Made by a program: the position numbers and the translations under genes
Assembly: GCA_963737445.1 (NCBI GenBank)
Contig: CAVTSO010000019.1
Span: 1 to 64,000 of the forward strand
Origin: JAICYJ01 sp963737445
Lineage (GTDB): Bacteria; Actinomycetota; Thermoleophilia; Gaiellales; JAICJC01
Direction of reading: 5' to 3'
Length of the DNA: 64,000 bases
Notes under the pieces: generated by a model
Databases searched by the model: none
What the model saw: the letters and a program-made list of their open reading frames with translations, nothing else
What the model was told of the DNA's origin: nothing
Shown here: positions 26,392 to 34,356 of the stretch, in pieces
How positions within the stretch are numbered: position 1 is the first letter of the stretch
Layout: the number at the start of each line of letters is the position of its first letter

Positions 26392-27220
26392 ATGACGCAG
26401 GTTCCAGCTCGAGACGCAGCGAACTCGAAGCGGCTGTCGGGGCGGCTGCTGCTTGCCGCCGAGCAGGCGGTCGACGTCGGAGCCGGGATCCTTCGCCGGG
26501 GTCGTTCGCACATCGGAGCGCTCGTTGGCAAGGGCGATCGTGACTTTGCCACGGATGTCGACCTCCAGATCGAGCGGGCGATGCGGGCGTCACTGGCGCA
26601 GACGACGCCGGACATCTCTTTCCTGGGAGAGGAGCAGGGCGCGACGGCCGGAAACAGCCGGTACCGCTGGGTGCTCGATCCGATCGATGGCACGATCAAC
26701 TTCAGTAAGGACAGCCCACTGTGCGCGATCTCGCTCTCGCTCGTCCAAGACGGGCAGCCCGTGCTCGGCGTCGTTGATACGCCGTTTCTGGGCGAGCGGT
26801 TCGTCGCCAGCGAAGGCAACGGTGCTTATCTTAACGGCGCGCGCATGACCGTGGCCACCATCAGCGACTTGTCCGAAGCGGTGATCGGGCTGGCGGACTT
26901 CAAGGTTGGCGCCGGTGCGGAGGAGGAGAACCGTGTGCATCTCGCCCTGCTTGGCCGCCTCGCAAGTCGCTGCCTGCGTGTGCGTATGCACGGCTCCGCT
27001 GCACTCGACCTCGCATGGCTGGGGCGGAAGAGTGCACGCGACGATGATGCTCTCCAACTTGCCGTGGGACGTTACCGCCGGCCTGCTGATGGTGCGGGAG
27101 GCTGGTGGCAGCGTCTACGACTTCGATGGCACCCCACATGATGCGAACTCCCGGTACACCCTGGCCTCGGGTCGCGCGCTCGTGGAGCCGATCACGCGCG
27201 TCGTCCGGGAGGCGATGTGA
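26392..27220 (+). pseudogene. Inositol monophosphatase family protein, one frameshift
   Basis: FIG/IMPase-fold phosphatase. Motifs in order: DRDFATDVDLQIER, FLGEEQGA (metal Glu), WVLDPIDGTINFSKDSPLC (D-P-I-D-G-T metal loop) and, after the break, LSNLPWDVTAGLLMVREAGG (W-D-x-T-A-G). The first 210 residues and the last 65 are in different frames. One surplus base near 27017-27026 (between DLAWLG and RVHATMML) explains the shift, and no conserved residues are lost. Either a sequencing indel or a recent inactivation. Substrates in the family include inositol phosphates, histidinol phosphate and sugar bisphosphates; here it precedes a PfkB kinase with about 35 bp between them. Confidence 0.82.
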
Positions 27221-27254
27221 CTGAAGGTCGAGGATCGACGGACGGCGGCCGGAT

Positions 27255-28211
27255 GTGTTTGCCCCCTCGCCGGTTCTGACCATCACGATCGAACCTGGGG
27301 CCGGCCGGGCCGAGGTTCATCTCCATGCCGGCGGCCAGGGATTTTGGGTTGCACAACTCGCCGCGACGCTGGGAGCGGGGGTGACCCTCTGCTGCGCGCT
27401 GGGCGGCGAGCCGGGTCGGGTTCTTCATGGCCTGATCGAATCCAACAGCTCACTGACTCTCCGGGCAGCGGACGCCAACACCGCGAACGGGGTGTACATC
27501 CACGATCGCCGCGGCGGGGAGCGCTCGGAGATCGTCACGGTCGAGAGCCGGCCGCTCGGCCGGCACGCAACCGATGAGCTATACGGCATTGCGCTGGCTG
27601 CCGGCCTGGACGCCGATCTGACCGTCGTCACCGGCTGCCGACCCGGCGATCTGGTGCCGCCGGAAATCTACCGTCGTCTGATCACCGATCTGCGGGCGAA
27701 CGACAAACGAGCGGTTGCTGATCTGACTGGGCCGCCACTCGCCGCCACGCTGAGCGCCGGCGTCACTCTGCTGCGTGTCAGTGCGGAAGAACTTCTTCGA
27801 GACGGCTGCGCCGCCAGCCCCGCCTTGGCCGATCTGACGGAGACCGCCGAACGGCTGAATCAGGCAGGGGCGGAGAATGTGCTCATCTCCCGCGCGTCTG
27901 CGCCTGCCATCTTCATCGGAAACGAACGCCCCGGTCAGTGCATCGCGATCGCCGGGCCGGTGTTCGAGGCGCTCGACCACACGGGAGCCGGCGACTCCAT
28001 GTTCGCCGCCACCGGCGTCGGTCTCGCGCGAGGAATGGCTTTGATCGACGCGATCCGTCTCGGCATGGCGGCAGGGGCGCTCAACGCGACCCGGCGAGGA
28101 CTGGGAACGGGCACCCGACAAGAGATCGAGCAACTCGCCGAGCATGTGATCATCAGCCCAATGGACACGGCGCCGCGACCCCCCCAACCCACCGGCGGCG
28201 GCCCACCGTAA
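27255..28211 (+). CDS. PfkB-family carbohydrate kinase (1-phosphofructokinase-like)
   Basis: 318 aa from GTG 27255. PfkB/ribokinase features: an N-terminal LHAGGQGFWVAQLAATLGAG sugar-binding glycine pair, the central VESRPLGRHATDELYG, and the C-terminal LDHTGAGDSMFAATGVGLARGM with the catalytic Asp of G-A-G-D followed by a helix for ATP. The N-terminal layout (G-G-x-G-x-x-V-A) resembles FruK/tagatose-6-phosphate kinase more than ribokinase. The last about 20 residues are Pro/Gly-rich and probably disordered. It follows the IMPase-like gene, so a phosphosugar cycle (kinase plus phosphatase) is possible. Substrate undetermined. Confidence 0.82.
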   Translation: MFAPSPVLTITIEPGAGRAEVHLHAGGQGFWVAQLAATLGAGVTLCCALGGEPGRVLHGLIESNSSLTLRAADANTANGVYIHDRRGGERSEIVTVESRPLGRHATDELYGIALAAGLDADLTVVTGCRPGDLVPPEIYRRLITDLRANDKRAVADLTGPPLAATLSAGVTLLRVSAEELLRDGCAASPALADLTETAERLNQAGAENVLISRASAPAIFIGNERPGQCIAIAGPVFEALDHTGAGDSMFAATGVGLARGMALIDAIRLGMAAGALNATRRGLGTGTRQEIEQLAEHVIISPMDTAPRPPQPTGGGPP

Positions 28212-28346
28212 GGAGGCGCTGCGGGCTGCACAAGGCGCGGGCCAGAACCGTCCGACCGCGTCGTCGACTTGCTCAACATGCGCTTTGGCTCGATCACCTT
28301 GCCGAGCGTCATGGCGAGGCGATGAGGCACGCCGCTACCCTGCAGC

Positions 28347-28547
28347 ATGAGAGAGAAGCCGCAACCACCACCGCCGGCCGATGATGACGAAGCCCGGTTC
28401 GATGATGAGAGCAGCGCCATCGGCCACCCCGAGCCGAACGGCCAGGAACGGCCGAAGCAGAAACCTAAGACGGGTGGTGAGATCCCGGTGCCGGAGCGCG
28501 GAGAGTTCCAAGAGCACCTAGGCAAGGCGCCAAAGCCGGACGCCTAG
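28347..28547 (+). CDS. Small disordered hypothetical protein
   Basis: 66 aa, extremely hydrophilic: rich in Pro, Glu, Asp, Lys and Gln, no hydrophobic core (for example DDDEARFDDESSAIG and ERPKQKPKTGGEIP). That composition is unlike a random antisense frame in this GC-rich DNA, which supports coding. No clear Shine-Dalgarno before ATG 28347. It is the last gene before the proposed island boundary. Function unknown. The 260 bp after it (28548-28810) hold nothing recognisable. Confidence 0.45.
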   Translation: MREKPQPPPPADDDEARFDDESSAIGHPEPNGQERPKQKPKTGGEIPVPERGEFQEHLGKAPKPDA

Positions 28548-28810
28548 AAGCTGGCGGCCGTCGCGGTGTGACGCTCGACTGTCCGTCGTGACCCTGGCGA
28601 CGACGTTGCCGCCGCCCTCTACAGCGGCGCCGGCGGCTACGTGCTGCCGCAGTGTGCCGACACAGACCGCGTCGACGCATTGGGGGGCACGATGGGGCGC
28701 TGTGTCTGGCTCGCGCCCCTACTGATGCTCAGCCGAGCATGTCCGGTACACCCGGCTTGCGAAAGACTGCCCGAATGTTCTGGGCCTGTTTTGGCTCAGT
28801 CACGCCGATC

Positions 28811-29218
28811 CTAGGCACCGCCGCCCGAGTACTTGCTCGGGCATTTCGTGACCAGCGAGTCGGGGTTGGCCACGAACTGACCGTTCACCATGTGCCCGGT
28901 GACGATGATCCGCCGGCCCTGCTGGAAGGCGTCGGGTACCGATCCGCCCGAGTAGCGCACCGGCACGGTCTGTGGCGACCCCTCGTCCTTCACGACCATC
29001 GTGAAGGGTGCCTGGGCGGTCGCGCAATCGACTCCCTTGCAGCTGACCGCGGTGCCCGTGAGCTGCACCGTGTGCTTGGCGGCGCCGTCCTTGTCGGCGC
29101 GCAGCTGGCCGACGGTGACGACCAGCTGCCCGGAGCCGCGGGCGACCTGATAGACCAGGAACACCGCCAGCAGAGCTGCGACGGCAAGCGCGATCACCAG
29201 ACGCGGAGCGGCAGTCAT
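28811..29218 (-). CDS. ccmE: Cytochrome c maturation protein CcmE, Cys-type variant
   Basis: 135 aa. The periplasmic haem chaperone of system I. An N-terminal membrane anchor (RLVIALAVAALLAVFLVYQV) precedes an OB-fold beta-barrel (VQLTGTAVSCKGV, FTMVVKDEG, VPVRYSGGSVPDAFQQGRRI, GQFVANPDSLVTKCPSKY). The haem-binding motif is Cys126-x3-Tyr130 where classical CcmE has His-x3-Tyr, so it belongs to the C-x3-Y class reported in some archaea and delta-proteobacteria. It also has an extra Cys60/Cys65 pair. It stands alone here: ccmF, which would normally follow, is 20 kb away at 8378, beyond a copy of this gene's last 17 bp. Confidence 0.87.
   Translation of the reverse strand: MTAAPRLVIALAVAALLAVFLVYQVARGSGQLVVTVGQLRADKDGAAKHTVQLTGTAVSCKGVDCATAQAPFTMVVKDEGSPQTVPVRYSGGSVPDAFQQGRRIIVTGHMVNGQFVANPDSLVTKCPSKYSGGGA
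28818..28834. repeat. 17-bp direct repeat, right copy (within ccmE 3' end)
   Basis: CCGCCGCCCGAGTACTT, identical and co-oriented with 8394-8410. It encodes the K-Y-S-G-G end of CcmE on the minus strand. Identity stops abruptly on both sides. Confidence 0.7.
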
Positions 29219-29264
29219 CGGCGTCAGCGTATCAAGGGCGTTCGCCGTTCAGCCGCAGGGCGGC

Positions 29265-29489
29265 TCACGCAGCGGTATCGGGCACGGCGTAGCCAAGATC
29301 GAGGCACAGCTGCCCGCGCTGCGTTTCGCGCAGGGCGTCGGTGTAGCCCTGGCCGTAGGCGGCGCGCAGGAACCACCCCAGCAGCTCCATATCGAGGTGC
29401 TCGGGGCGCAGCTCGAACAGCTCAGCCCACAGCTCGGCCAGCCGGACGTCGATTGCCATCGCCAAAGTGTCTTTGCGCTCGTTTACCAT
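29265..29489 (-). CDS. Small helical hypothetical protein
   Basis: 74 aa from ATG 29489. The sequence is helical and amphipathic: MAIDVRLAELWAELFELRPE, MELLGWFLRAAYGQGYTDAL, then GQLCLDLGYAVP. No catalytic motif, no membrane segment. The frame is open upstream to 29603, but that part overlaps the divergent LysE gene start and looks non-coding. It sits 46 bp upstream of ccmE on the same strand, so the two may be co-transcribed. I have seen such short proteins in related actinobacteria without a known function. Confidence 0.6.
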   Translation of the reverse strand: MVNERKDTLAMAIDVRLAELWAELFELRPEHLDMELLGWFLRAAYGQGYTDALRETQRGQLCLDLGYAVPDTAA

Positions 29490-29575
29490 CGAATCACAGC
29501 GTAGGTGGGCGATCGGACGGAGTACCACCGCAATCGGGCTGTAGCCGCGGTCTTTCGTGCCTATAGACTCGCACC

Positions 29576-30211
29576 ATGCCCAATCTCGCCACCTGGCTGG
29601 CATTCGTCGCGACTGCGCTGGTGCTGCTCCTGATCCCGGGGCCGGCCGTGCTCTACATCGTCTCGCAGAGCGTTGAGCACGGACGCCGCGCGGGCCTGAT
29701 GGCCACGCTCGGCGTGCATTGCGGCACGCTGATCCACATCACCGCGGCCGCGCTGGGGCTGTCGGCGATCCTGGTGTCCTCGTCGATCGCGTTCGGGGCG
29801 GTGCGCCTGATCGGCGCCGCCTACCTGATCTACCTGGGCGTCCGTACCCTGGCCGACCGCACCGCCCGCCCGCAGGTCCCTGCGCCGCGCGAGACGCGGC
29901 TCGGCCTGATCTTCCGCCAGGGCATCCTGGTGAACGTCACCAACCCGAAGACGGCGCTGTTCTTCTTCGCGTTCCTGCCGCAGTTCGTGAACCGCAATGG
30001 CGCGCCGATCCCGGAGCAGATCGTGGTGCTGGGGCTGACCTTCGCGGTGCTTGGCCTGATCACCGACGGCACCTGGGCGGTCGCGGCGGGCAGCGCGGCC
30101 GGCTGGGTGAAGGGGCGCTCGACGGTGCGCAGCCTGCAGCGCTGGGTGACCGGATGCATCTTCATCGGCCTGGGCGTGGCGACCGCGCTGGTCGGGTCCG
30201 AGAAGCGCTAG
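29576..30211 (+). CDS. LysE/RhtB-family amino-acid exporter
   Basis: 211 aa, usual length, six predicted membrane helices. Diagnostic pieces: the first helix WLAFVATALVLLLIPGPAVLYI with the G-P-A/G motif, the loop GRRAGLMATLGVHCGTLIHI, VRLIGAAYLIYLGVRTL, then FRQGILVNVTNPKTALFFFA (N-P-K). The family exports lysine, homoserine, threonine or other small molecules driven by proton antiport. ATG 29576 starts just after a TATAGA -10-like sequence at about 29562. Its stop shares a CTAG palindrome with the stop of the convergent winged-helix gene. Confidence 0.9.
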   Translation: MPNLATWLAFVATALVLLLIPGPAVLYIVSQSVEHGRRAGLMATLGVHCGTLIHITAAALGLSAILVSSSIAFGAVRLIGAAYLIYLGVRTLADRTARPQVPAPRETRLGLIFRQGILVNVTNPKTALFFFAFLPQFVNRNGAPIPEQIVVLGLTFAVLGLITDGTWAVAAGSAAGWVKGRSTVRSLQRWVTGCIFIGLGVATALVGSEKR

Positions 30212-31290
30212 CTCAGCTGGCCCAGCTCGAGGCCCTCGAAGCGTGCCAGGGCGGCCGCATCTCCGAGCAGCAGCCGGGCGTCGTCCGCCGATGGCTGCTC
30301 CCACAGCTGCTGATCGAGGACCAGGCGTCGCCCGTGGGCGTGCGACGACCACACGCCGATCGCGATGCCGGACACGGTCACCACGGATTTGATCCATCCG
30401 TCGCGCCGCACCTCCCGCGCGTGCTCGCCGGGCACGGCGAACTCGCGGTCCTTCCAGCCCAGCGTGTAGGCATCGAATGCGCCCAGCAGCCGCGGCGGCG
30501 GCTCCGCCGTGCGCCGAGCGCCGCGGATCAGCACCACCATCGCCCCGATCTCGCGCAGCTCGCCGCCGATGGCCGCAAATCCGGCTCGCGCGTCGCGCAG
30601 CGGCAGGCCCGCCCACAACGCCAGGTCGGCCGGGGTGGCGGGGCCGTGGCCACGCAGGTAGCGCCGCGCCAGCTCGGCCAGCGCCCTGTCCCGGTCGGCT
30701 CCGCGCAGCTCCCCGGCCGGGCTGTTGCCCAGCCAGTCACGGGTGAGCACGAACGTCTGGCGGCCGCGCACCATCGGGCCGCGCACCGTCGCCCCCGCCT
30801 GGGACGACTGGAACAGCAGGTGCACGAGCGCCTGGCCGCTCGAATCGAGGTCACGGCCGGCCAGCATCCGGCCGATCGCACCTCGCTCCATCGGGCCGTC
30901 GGCGAGCGCACGCTCGATCAGGCGCACGGCCCGGTCGGCGCGGGCGGGCGGGAACCCCTCCTGCAGCAGCCGCCGCGCGTTCGCCTGGCGCTGTGGCGGA
31001 CCGGTCAACCCCAGCAGCCAGGGATAGTCGTCGGGCTCGACCATGTGCAGCGTGCCGCGGCAGAGCCAGCCGATCACGACCTCGCGCCGGTCGAGGCCAT
31101 CGTTCACGCAGGCTGCCGTGATGCCGGCGGTGCGAGCGCGCACGGCCAGACGGGCTGCGCGCAGATCCTGCGCCTGCAGGGCCAGCAGCTGGTGCGGCAC
31201 CGCGGCCACGCTGCGGGCGGGAGGGCCGGCCAGGAGCTGCGCGGTCGTCCGCAGGCGGCGGATGCGTGCGGTGTCGGTGGCGGCGGACAT
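30208..31290 (-). CDS. Winged-helix DNA-binding protein, AlkZ/YcaQ-like (HTH_42)
   Basis: 360 aa from ATG 31290. The family pattern is clear: an N-terminal LLALQAQDLRAARLA with the QxQ motif (Gln39 and Gln41) used by AlkZ-type glycosylases, then RGTLHMVEPDDYPWLLGLTGP, a central winged-helix part with GPMERGAIGRMLAGRDLD and MVRGRQTFVLTRDWLG, and the terminal YTLGWKDREFAVP and VSGIAIGVWSSH. Some relatives excise alkylated bases or unhook interstrand crosslinks; others are uncharacterised. DNA-repair activity is an inference from the QxQ motif. The open frame upstream of 31290 is antisense to the glyoxalase gene and is excluded. Confidence 0.82.
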   Translation of the reverse strand: MSAATDTARIRRLRTTAQLLAGPPARSVAAVPHQLLALQAQDLRAARLAVRARTAGITAACVNDGLDRREVVIGWLCRGTLHMVEPDDYPWLLGLTGPPQRQANARRLLQEGFPPARADRAVRLIERALADGPMERGAIGRMLAGRDLDSSGQALVHLLFQSSQAGATVRGPMVRGRQTFVLTRDWLGNSPAGELRGADRDRALAELARRYLRGHGPATPADLALWAGLPLRDARAGFAAIGGELREIGAMVVLIRGARRTAEPPPRLLGAFDAYTLGWKDREFAVPGEHAREVRRDGWIKSVVTVSGIAIGVWSSHAHGRRLVLDQQLWEQPSADDARLLLGDAAALARFEGLELGQLS

Positions 31291-31359
31291 GTGCGCGACG
31301 ATATCCGGATAAAGGCTCGGACTGACTACCCTGGAGTCATCGCCGACCAGGAGGCAGCC

Positions 31360-31728
31360 ATGCCCATCACCGTCGAACGGGTCGACTTCGTGCCCGTCGC
31401 AAGCCGCGACCGCGAGCGTTCCAAGAGCTTCTACACCGAGACTCTGGGGCTGCCGCTGGAGCGCGACACGCCGAACGGCTTCGAGGTGAGGGCCGGCCAG
31501 GTCACGCTCGGCGTGTGGGAGCCGGAGCGACTGGGGCTGCCGTTCGAGCCGAACCACAATGGCATCTCGCTGCGCGTTCCCGACGTGGCCGAGGCGCGAG
31601 CCACGCTCGAGCGAGACGGCGTCGAGTTCACCGGCGAGACGATCGACACCGGCGTCTGCCACATGGCCTTCCTGCAGGATCCGGACGGCAACGCGATCAT
31701 GCTGCATCGCCGCTACGCGCCGGTCTGA
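31360..31728 (+). CDS. Glyoxalase/VOC-family protein
   Basis: 122 aa, one VOC unit of two beta-alpha-beta-beta-beta modules. ATG 31360 has an AGGAGG Shine-Dalgarno 5-6 nt upstream. Sequence landmarks: VDFVPVASRDRERSKSFYTE, LGLPLERDT, HNGISLRVPDVAEARATLE, and the closing CHMAFLQDPDGNAIMLHRRY with the typical D-P-D-G-N turn. Potential metal ligands (Glu/His) are only partly recognisable, so the specific reaction (isomerase, dioxygenase, antibiotic binding) cannot be assigned. A strong hairpin follows. Confidence 0.88.
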   Translation: MPITVERVDFVPVASRDRERSKSFYTETLGLPLERDTPNGFEVRAGQVTLGVWEPERLGLPFEPNHNGISLRVPDVAEARATLERDGVEFTGETIDTGVCHMAFLQDPDGNAIMLHRRYAPV

Positions 31729-31734
31729 GAGCCG

Positions 31735-31767
31735 ATCGGGGCGGGCGGAAGCTCCGCCGGCCCCGAT
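31735..31767. terminator. Bidirectional hairpin between convergent genes
   Basis: The arms ATCGGGGC / GCCCCGAT enclose a second stem GGCGGA / TCCGCC with loop AGC: 14 pairs with one G-G mismatch. It lies between the glyoxalase stop (31728) and the end of the minus-strand gene at 31778, the expected place for a shared terminator. Confidence 0.7.
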
Positions 31768-31777
31768 GCCGGATTGG

Positions 31778-32206
31778 TCAGCAGACCACGATCACGTGGA
31801 ATGGCTCGTTCGTCGGGGTGCCCGCACCGTTGAACGTGGTGATGTACAGCCCGTTGTTCGTACCGGCGCGGCCGGTCATGGTGATCTGCGCCGGGCCCGT
31901 GGAGCCGGAGAACGTGCCGAGGCCCACCGTCCCGACCCAGGCGCATCCGCTGATGCTGCTGAAGCGGAGGTCGTAGATGCCGGTTCCGAGGCTGGTGATC
32001 GACGTGACGTGGTACGGCACGGTCGATGCCCGCAGCACCGTGGCGTTAGCGTTGATCACAGCCGCAGCCTTCACCTTGACCGCCGTCCCGACCGAGAAGT
32101 TGGGCGTAGTCGACGCCTTGCCGACCGCTGGGTTCGGCCCGTTCCCCCCTCCTCCGGCCATCGCGGTGCCGGCGAATACGGTCCTCCCCCGAGGTTGTGC
32201 CGGCAC
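31778..32206 (-). CDS. Exported hypothetical protein, possibly 5'-truncated
   Basis: 142 aa from ATG 32206. After VFAGTAMAGGGGNGPNPAVG, which looks like the end of a signal peptide with cleavage after A-M-A, the body is beta-rich and Ser/Thr/Gly-rich (VPYHVTSITSLGTGIYDLRF, CAWVGTVGLG, TGPAQITMTGRAGTNNGLYI) and ends in FHVIVVC. Two cysteines could form a disulfide. No family recognised. The signal peptide lacks its hydrophobic core in this frame, so the true start may lie upstream behind a frameshift (32207-32268 has no convincing frame). Confidence 0.5.
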   Translation of the reverse strand: MPAQPRGRTVFAGTAMAGGGGNGPNPAVGKASTTPNFSVGTAVKVKAAAVINANATVLRASTVPYHVTSITSLGTGIYDLRFSSISGCAWVGTVGLGTFSGSTGPAQITMTGRAGTNNGLYITTFNGAGTPTNEPFHVIVVC

Positions 32207-32268
32207 GACTCAACTGCGGATCGAAAATCTCTCACTGCTTGCGGCGAGTGCAACAAGCCTGCGACGGA

Positions 32269-33114
32269 TTATCCGCTCTCTAACCCAGCCCGCGACTGCA
32301 GTCGCGGGCCCAGCTCCACGGCCGCGAACACGACGAAGAAGATGGCGGTCGTCGTCAGCACCACGGCGCCGCCGGATGCCACGTTCCACCAGAACGAGAT
32401 GTACAGGCCGATGACACCGGCCGCCACGCCCAGCGTCGCGGACAGCAGCTGCATGGTGGCCAGCCGCTGGGTGAGCAGCCGGGCGGTGGCCGCGGGTGTG
32501 ACCAGCATCGCCAGCACCAGGATGTTGCCGATCGCCTGCAGCGACACCACGATCGCAAGCGTGATCAGCCCCAGCAGCACCAGGTCGAGCAGGAACACCG
32601 GATAGCGCATGGCCAGTGCCATGTCGCGGTCAAAGCCGATCAGCGACAGCTCCTTGTTGAGCAGAACGGTGGTGACCACCGCGACGGCCGTCGTGCCCGC
32701 AGCCAGGTACAGGTCGCTCTGCGACACGGCCAGGATCTGACCGAACAGGAGGTCGGCCACGTCGCGCTGGTAGGCGGCCAGGGTCGATACCAGCACCACC
32801 CCCAGCGCGAACATCGCCGCGAATAGGATGCCGATGGCCGTGTCCTCGCTGACCCGCCGGCCACGGCTGACGGTGGCGATGCCGAGCGCCGTGATCAGCC
32901 CCACGACCAGCGCGCCCAGCAGGATGCTGCGGCCAAGCGCCACCGCAACCACGATGCCCGGGAACACGGCATGCGTGAGTGCGTCGCCGATGAACGCCAG
33001 CCCGCGCAGCACCACGTAGCTGCCGAGCACGCCCGAGGCGATGCCGGTCAGCACGATCGCCATCAGCGCGCGGCGCATGAACTCGAACTGGAGCGGGTCG
33101 GTCAGGTAGTGCAT
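32269..33114 (-). CDS. Zinc/manganese ABC transporter permease (ZnuB/MntB type)
   Basis: 281 aa, eight or nine membrane helices, ABC-3 family permease. Landmarks: an N-terminal FEFMRRALMAIVLTGIASGV, GSYVVLRGLAFIGDALTHAV and FPGIVVAVALGRS, then IGFDRDMALAMRYPV facing the ATPase and LVTPAATARLLTQRLA. It transports Zn2+ or Mn2+ across the cytoplasmic membrane with the ATPase and lipoprotein nearby. The ATG at 33114 is 1 bp from the ATPase stop, so the two are translationally linked. A 22-nt perfect palindrome lies in its final codons. Confidence 0.9.
   Translation of the reverse strand: MHYLTDPLQFEFMRRALMAIVLTGIASGVLGSYVVLRGLAFIGDALTHAVFPGIVVAVALGRSILLGALVVGLITALGIATVSRGRRVSEDTAIGILFAAMFALGVVLVSTLAAYQRDVADLLFGQILAVSQSDLYLAAGTTAVAVVTTVLLNKELSLIGFDRDMALAMRYPVFLLDLVLLGLITLAIVVSLQAIGNILVLAMLVTPAATARLLTQRLATMQLLSATLGVAAGVIGLYISFWWNVASGGAVVLTTTAIFFVVFAAVELGPRLQSRAGLESG
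32288..32309. other. 22-nt perfect palindrome at the end of the permease gene
   Basis: GCCCGCGACTGCAGTCGCGGGC, self-complementary over 22 nt, located about 17 nt before the permease stop codon. As RNA it would make a tight hairpin at the end of the Fur-ZnuC-ZnuB message. It may act as a 3' stabiliser or terminator; no T-run follows. Confidence 0.5.
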
Positions 33115-33115
33115 G

Positions 33116-33883
33116 TCAGTGGCTGTGATGGCCCTCCGGCGCCAGGATGTGCACTCCCCCCACCACCAGCATGGCGCTTCCGTAGGCCTCCGCCAGGCGC
33201 TCGGCGCTGAGCGCCTGCCCCGGCGGTCCGAACGAGATCACGCGGGTCGAGAGCAGGCACAGCAGGTCGCAGTGGGCGGCCGACCAGCCCAGGTCATGGG
33301 TCGAGACCACGACCGTCCGGCCCTGCTCGCGCAGGCCCCGCAGCGTCTCCAGGAACGCGGCCTCGGTGGCGGCGTCCGCGCCCGACAGCGGCTCGTCCAG
33401 CAGCAGCAGCGACGCGTCCTGCATCAGCGTCCGGGCCAGCAGCACCCGCTGGCGCTGGCCTCCGGAGAGCTGGCCGATCTGACGGCCGGCCATGTGTTCC
33501 AGCCCGACCGCGCCCAGCGCCTCGCGTGCCGACCGGCGCTCCGCCGCGCCCGGGCGCCGCAGCCAGCCGGTGCGCCGGTAGCCGCCCTGCAGGGCGACGT
33601 CGAGCGCGGTCAGCGGAAAGTCCCAGGCGGCTGGGCCCAGCTGCGGCATGTAGCCGACCGGCCCGCTCACGTCGATGCTGCCGCTACGCGGCGACAGCAT
33701 GCCCAGCAGCGTCCGCAGCAGCGTTGTCTTGCCGGCTCCGTTGGGGCCGATCAGCCCGATGATGCTGCCGCGCGACAGCTCCAGCGAGACGTCGTCCAGA
33801 GCGACGTGCCGGCCGTAGGCGACGGTCACCCCGTCCAGCAGCGCGGCGGCTGTGGCCGGCGCTGCGCTAGGCGGGCTGCTCAT
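33116..33883 (-). CDS. Zinc/manganese ABC transporter ATPase (ZnuC/MntA type)
   Basis: 255 aa from ATG 33883. Complete ABC ATPase: Walker A LIGPNGAGKTTLLRTLLG, the Q-loop GYMPQLG, signature QLSGGQRQRVLLART, Walker B SLLLLDEPLSGAD and the switch His in VVVSTHDLGW. The His-rich C terminus (EGHHSH) may bind metal, which fits zinc or manganese import. The start overlaps the 3' end of the Fur-family gene by 17 nt, giving the order regulator-ATPase-permease. Confidence 0.92.
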   Translation of the reverse strand: MSSPPSAAPATAAALLDGVTVAYGRHVALDDVSLELSRGSIIGLIGPNGAGKTTLLRTLLGMLSPRSGSIDVSGPVGYMPQLGPAAWDFPLTALDVALQGGYRRTGWLRRPGAAERRSAREALGAVGLEHMAGRQIGQLSGGQRQRVLLARTLMQDASLLLLDEPLSGADAATEAAFLETLRGLREQGRTVVVSTHDLGWSAAHCDLLCLLSTRVISFGPPGQALSAERLAEAYGSAMLVVGGVHILAPEGHHSH

Positions 33884-34274
33884 CGGCCCCGGCACAGGCC
33901 TGGCACCGCGCGGGCAGCGAGCCCAGCGCCGCATCGAGCAGGTCGAAGCCGGCGGTGCGAGCCGACTCGCGGGCGGGCTCCAGCGCGCAGCCCTCGAGCA
34001 GCGCGGTGGCGCCGCAGTCGACGCAGACGACGTGGTGGTGGTGCCCCCGCGCGGCGCACAGCACGTAGACAGCCTCGCCGCCGCGCGTGCCCGCTTCCTC
34101 GGCCCAGCCCTCCTCGCGCCAGCGTTCCATGGTGCGATAGGCGGTCGTCAGCCCCAGCCTGGGGGCGGCATCGCGGGCGGCGGTATGCAGCTCACGCACG
34201 CTGAAGGCGCGGTTCATCGCGCGGCCGGCGTCGAGCAGCGCCATGCGGTTCTTGCGGTTGCGTCCTGGTTCCAC
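33867..34274 (-). CDS. Fur-family metalloregulator (probably Zur-like)
   Basis: About 135 aa from a GTG at 34274, preferred over ATG 34244 because Fur proteins need about 10 residues before the first helix. The DNA-binding domain contains LGLTTAYRTMERWREEGWAEE. The dimerisation/metal part has VLCAARGHHHHVVCVDCGAT with the H-H-H cluster and C-x2-C, and a second pair LPARCQACAG (C-x2-C), which together would hold structural zinc. It is divergent from the substrate-binding gene, with an imperfect palindrome between them. Zinc sensing is inferred from the transporter and the cysteines; manganese or iron is possible. Confidence 0.87.
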   Translation of the reverse strand: MEPGRNRKNRMALLDAGRAMNRAFSVRELHTAARDAAPRLGLTTAYRTMERWREEGWAEEAGTRGGEAVYVLCAARGHHHHVVCVDCGATALLEGCALEPARESARTAGFDLLDAALGSLPARCQACAGADEQPA

Positions 34275-34321
34275 GAGCGGGAACTCTACTGGTAACGGTG
34301 TCCGTTCGCAACAAACGATAG

Positions 34322-34336
34322 TGAAACCGATTGTCA
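34322..34336. promoter_or_regulatory. Candidate metalloregulator operator with znuA promoter
   Basis: TGAAACCGATTGTCA, an imperfect inverted repeat with TGA and TCA ends like Zur/Fur-type boxes. It lies between the divergent regulator and substrate-binding genes and overlaps the -35 region of a promoter whose -10 is TATGCT (34338-34343) upstream of the GTG at 34357. The palindrome is weak, so it is a candidate only. Confidence 0.45.
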
Positions 34337-34356
34337 TTATGCTAGGCTGACGGCCC

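Noticed and set aside
30208..31707. N-terminal extension of the winged-helix protein to 499 aa.
   Set aside because: The added 139 residues are antisense to the glyoxalase gene, which has a strong ribosome-binding site and clear family motifs.
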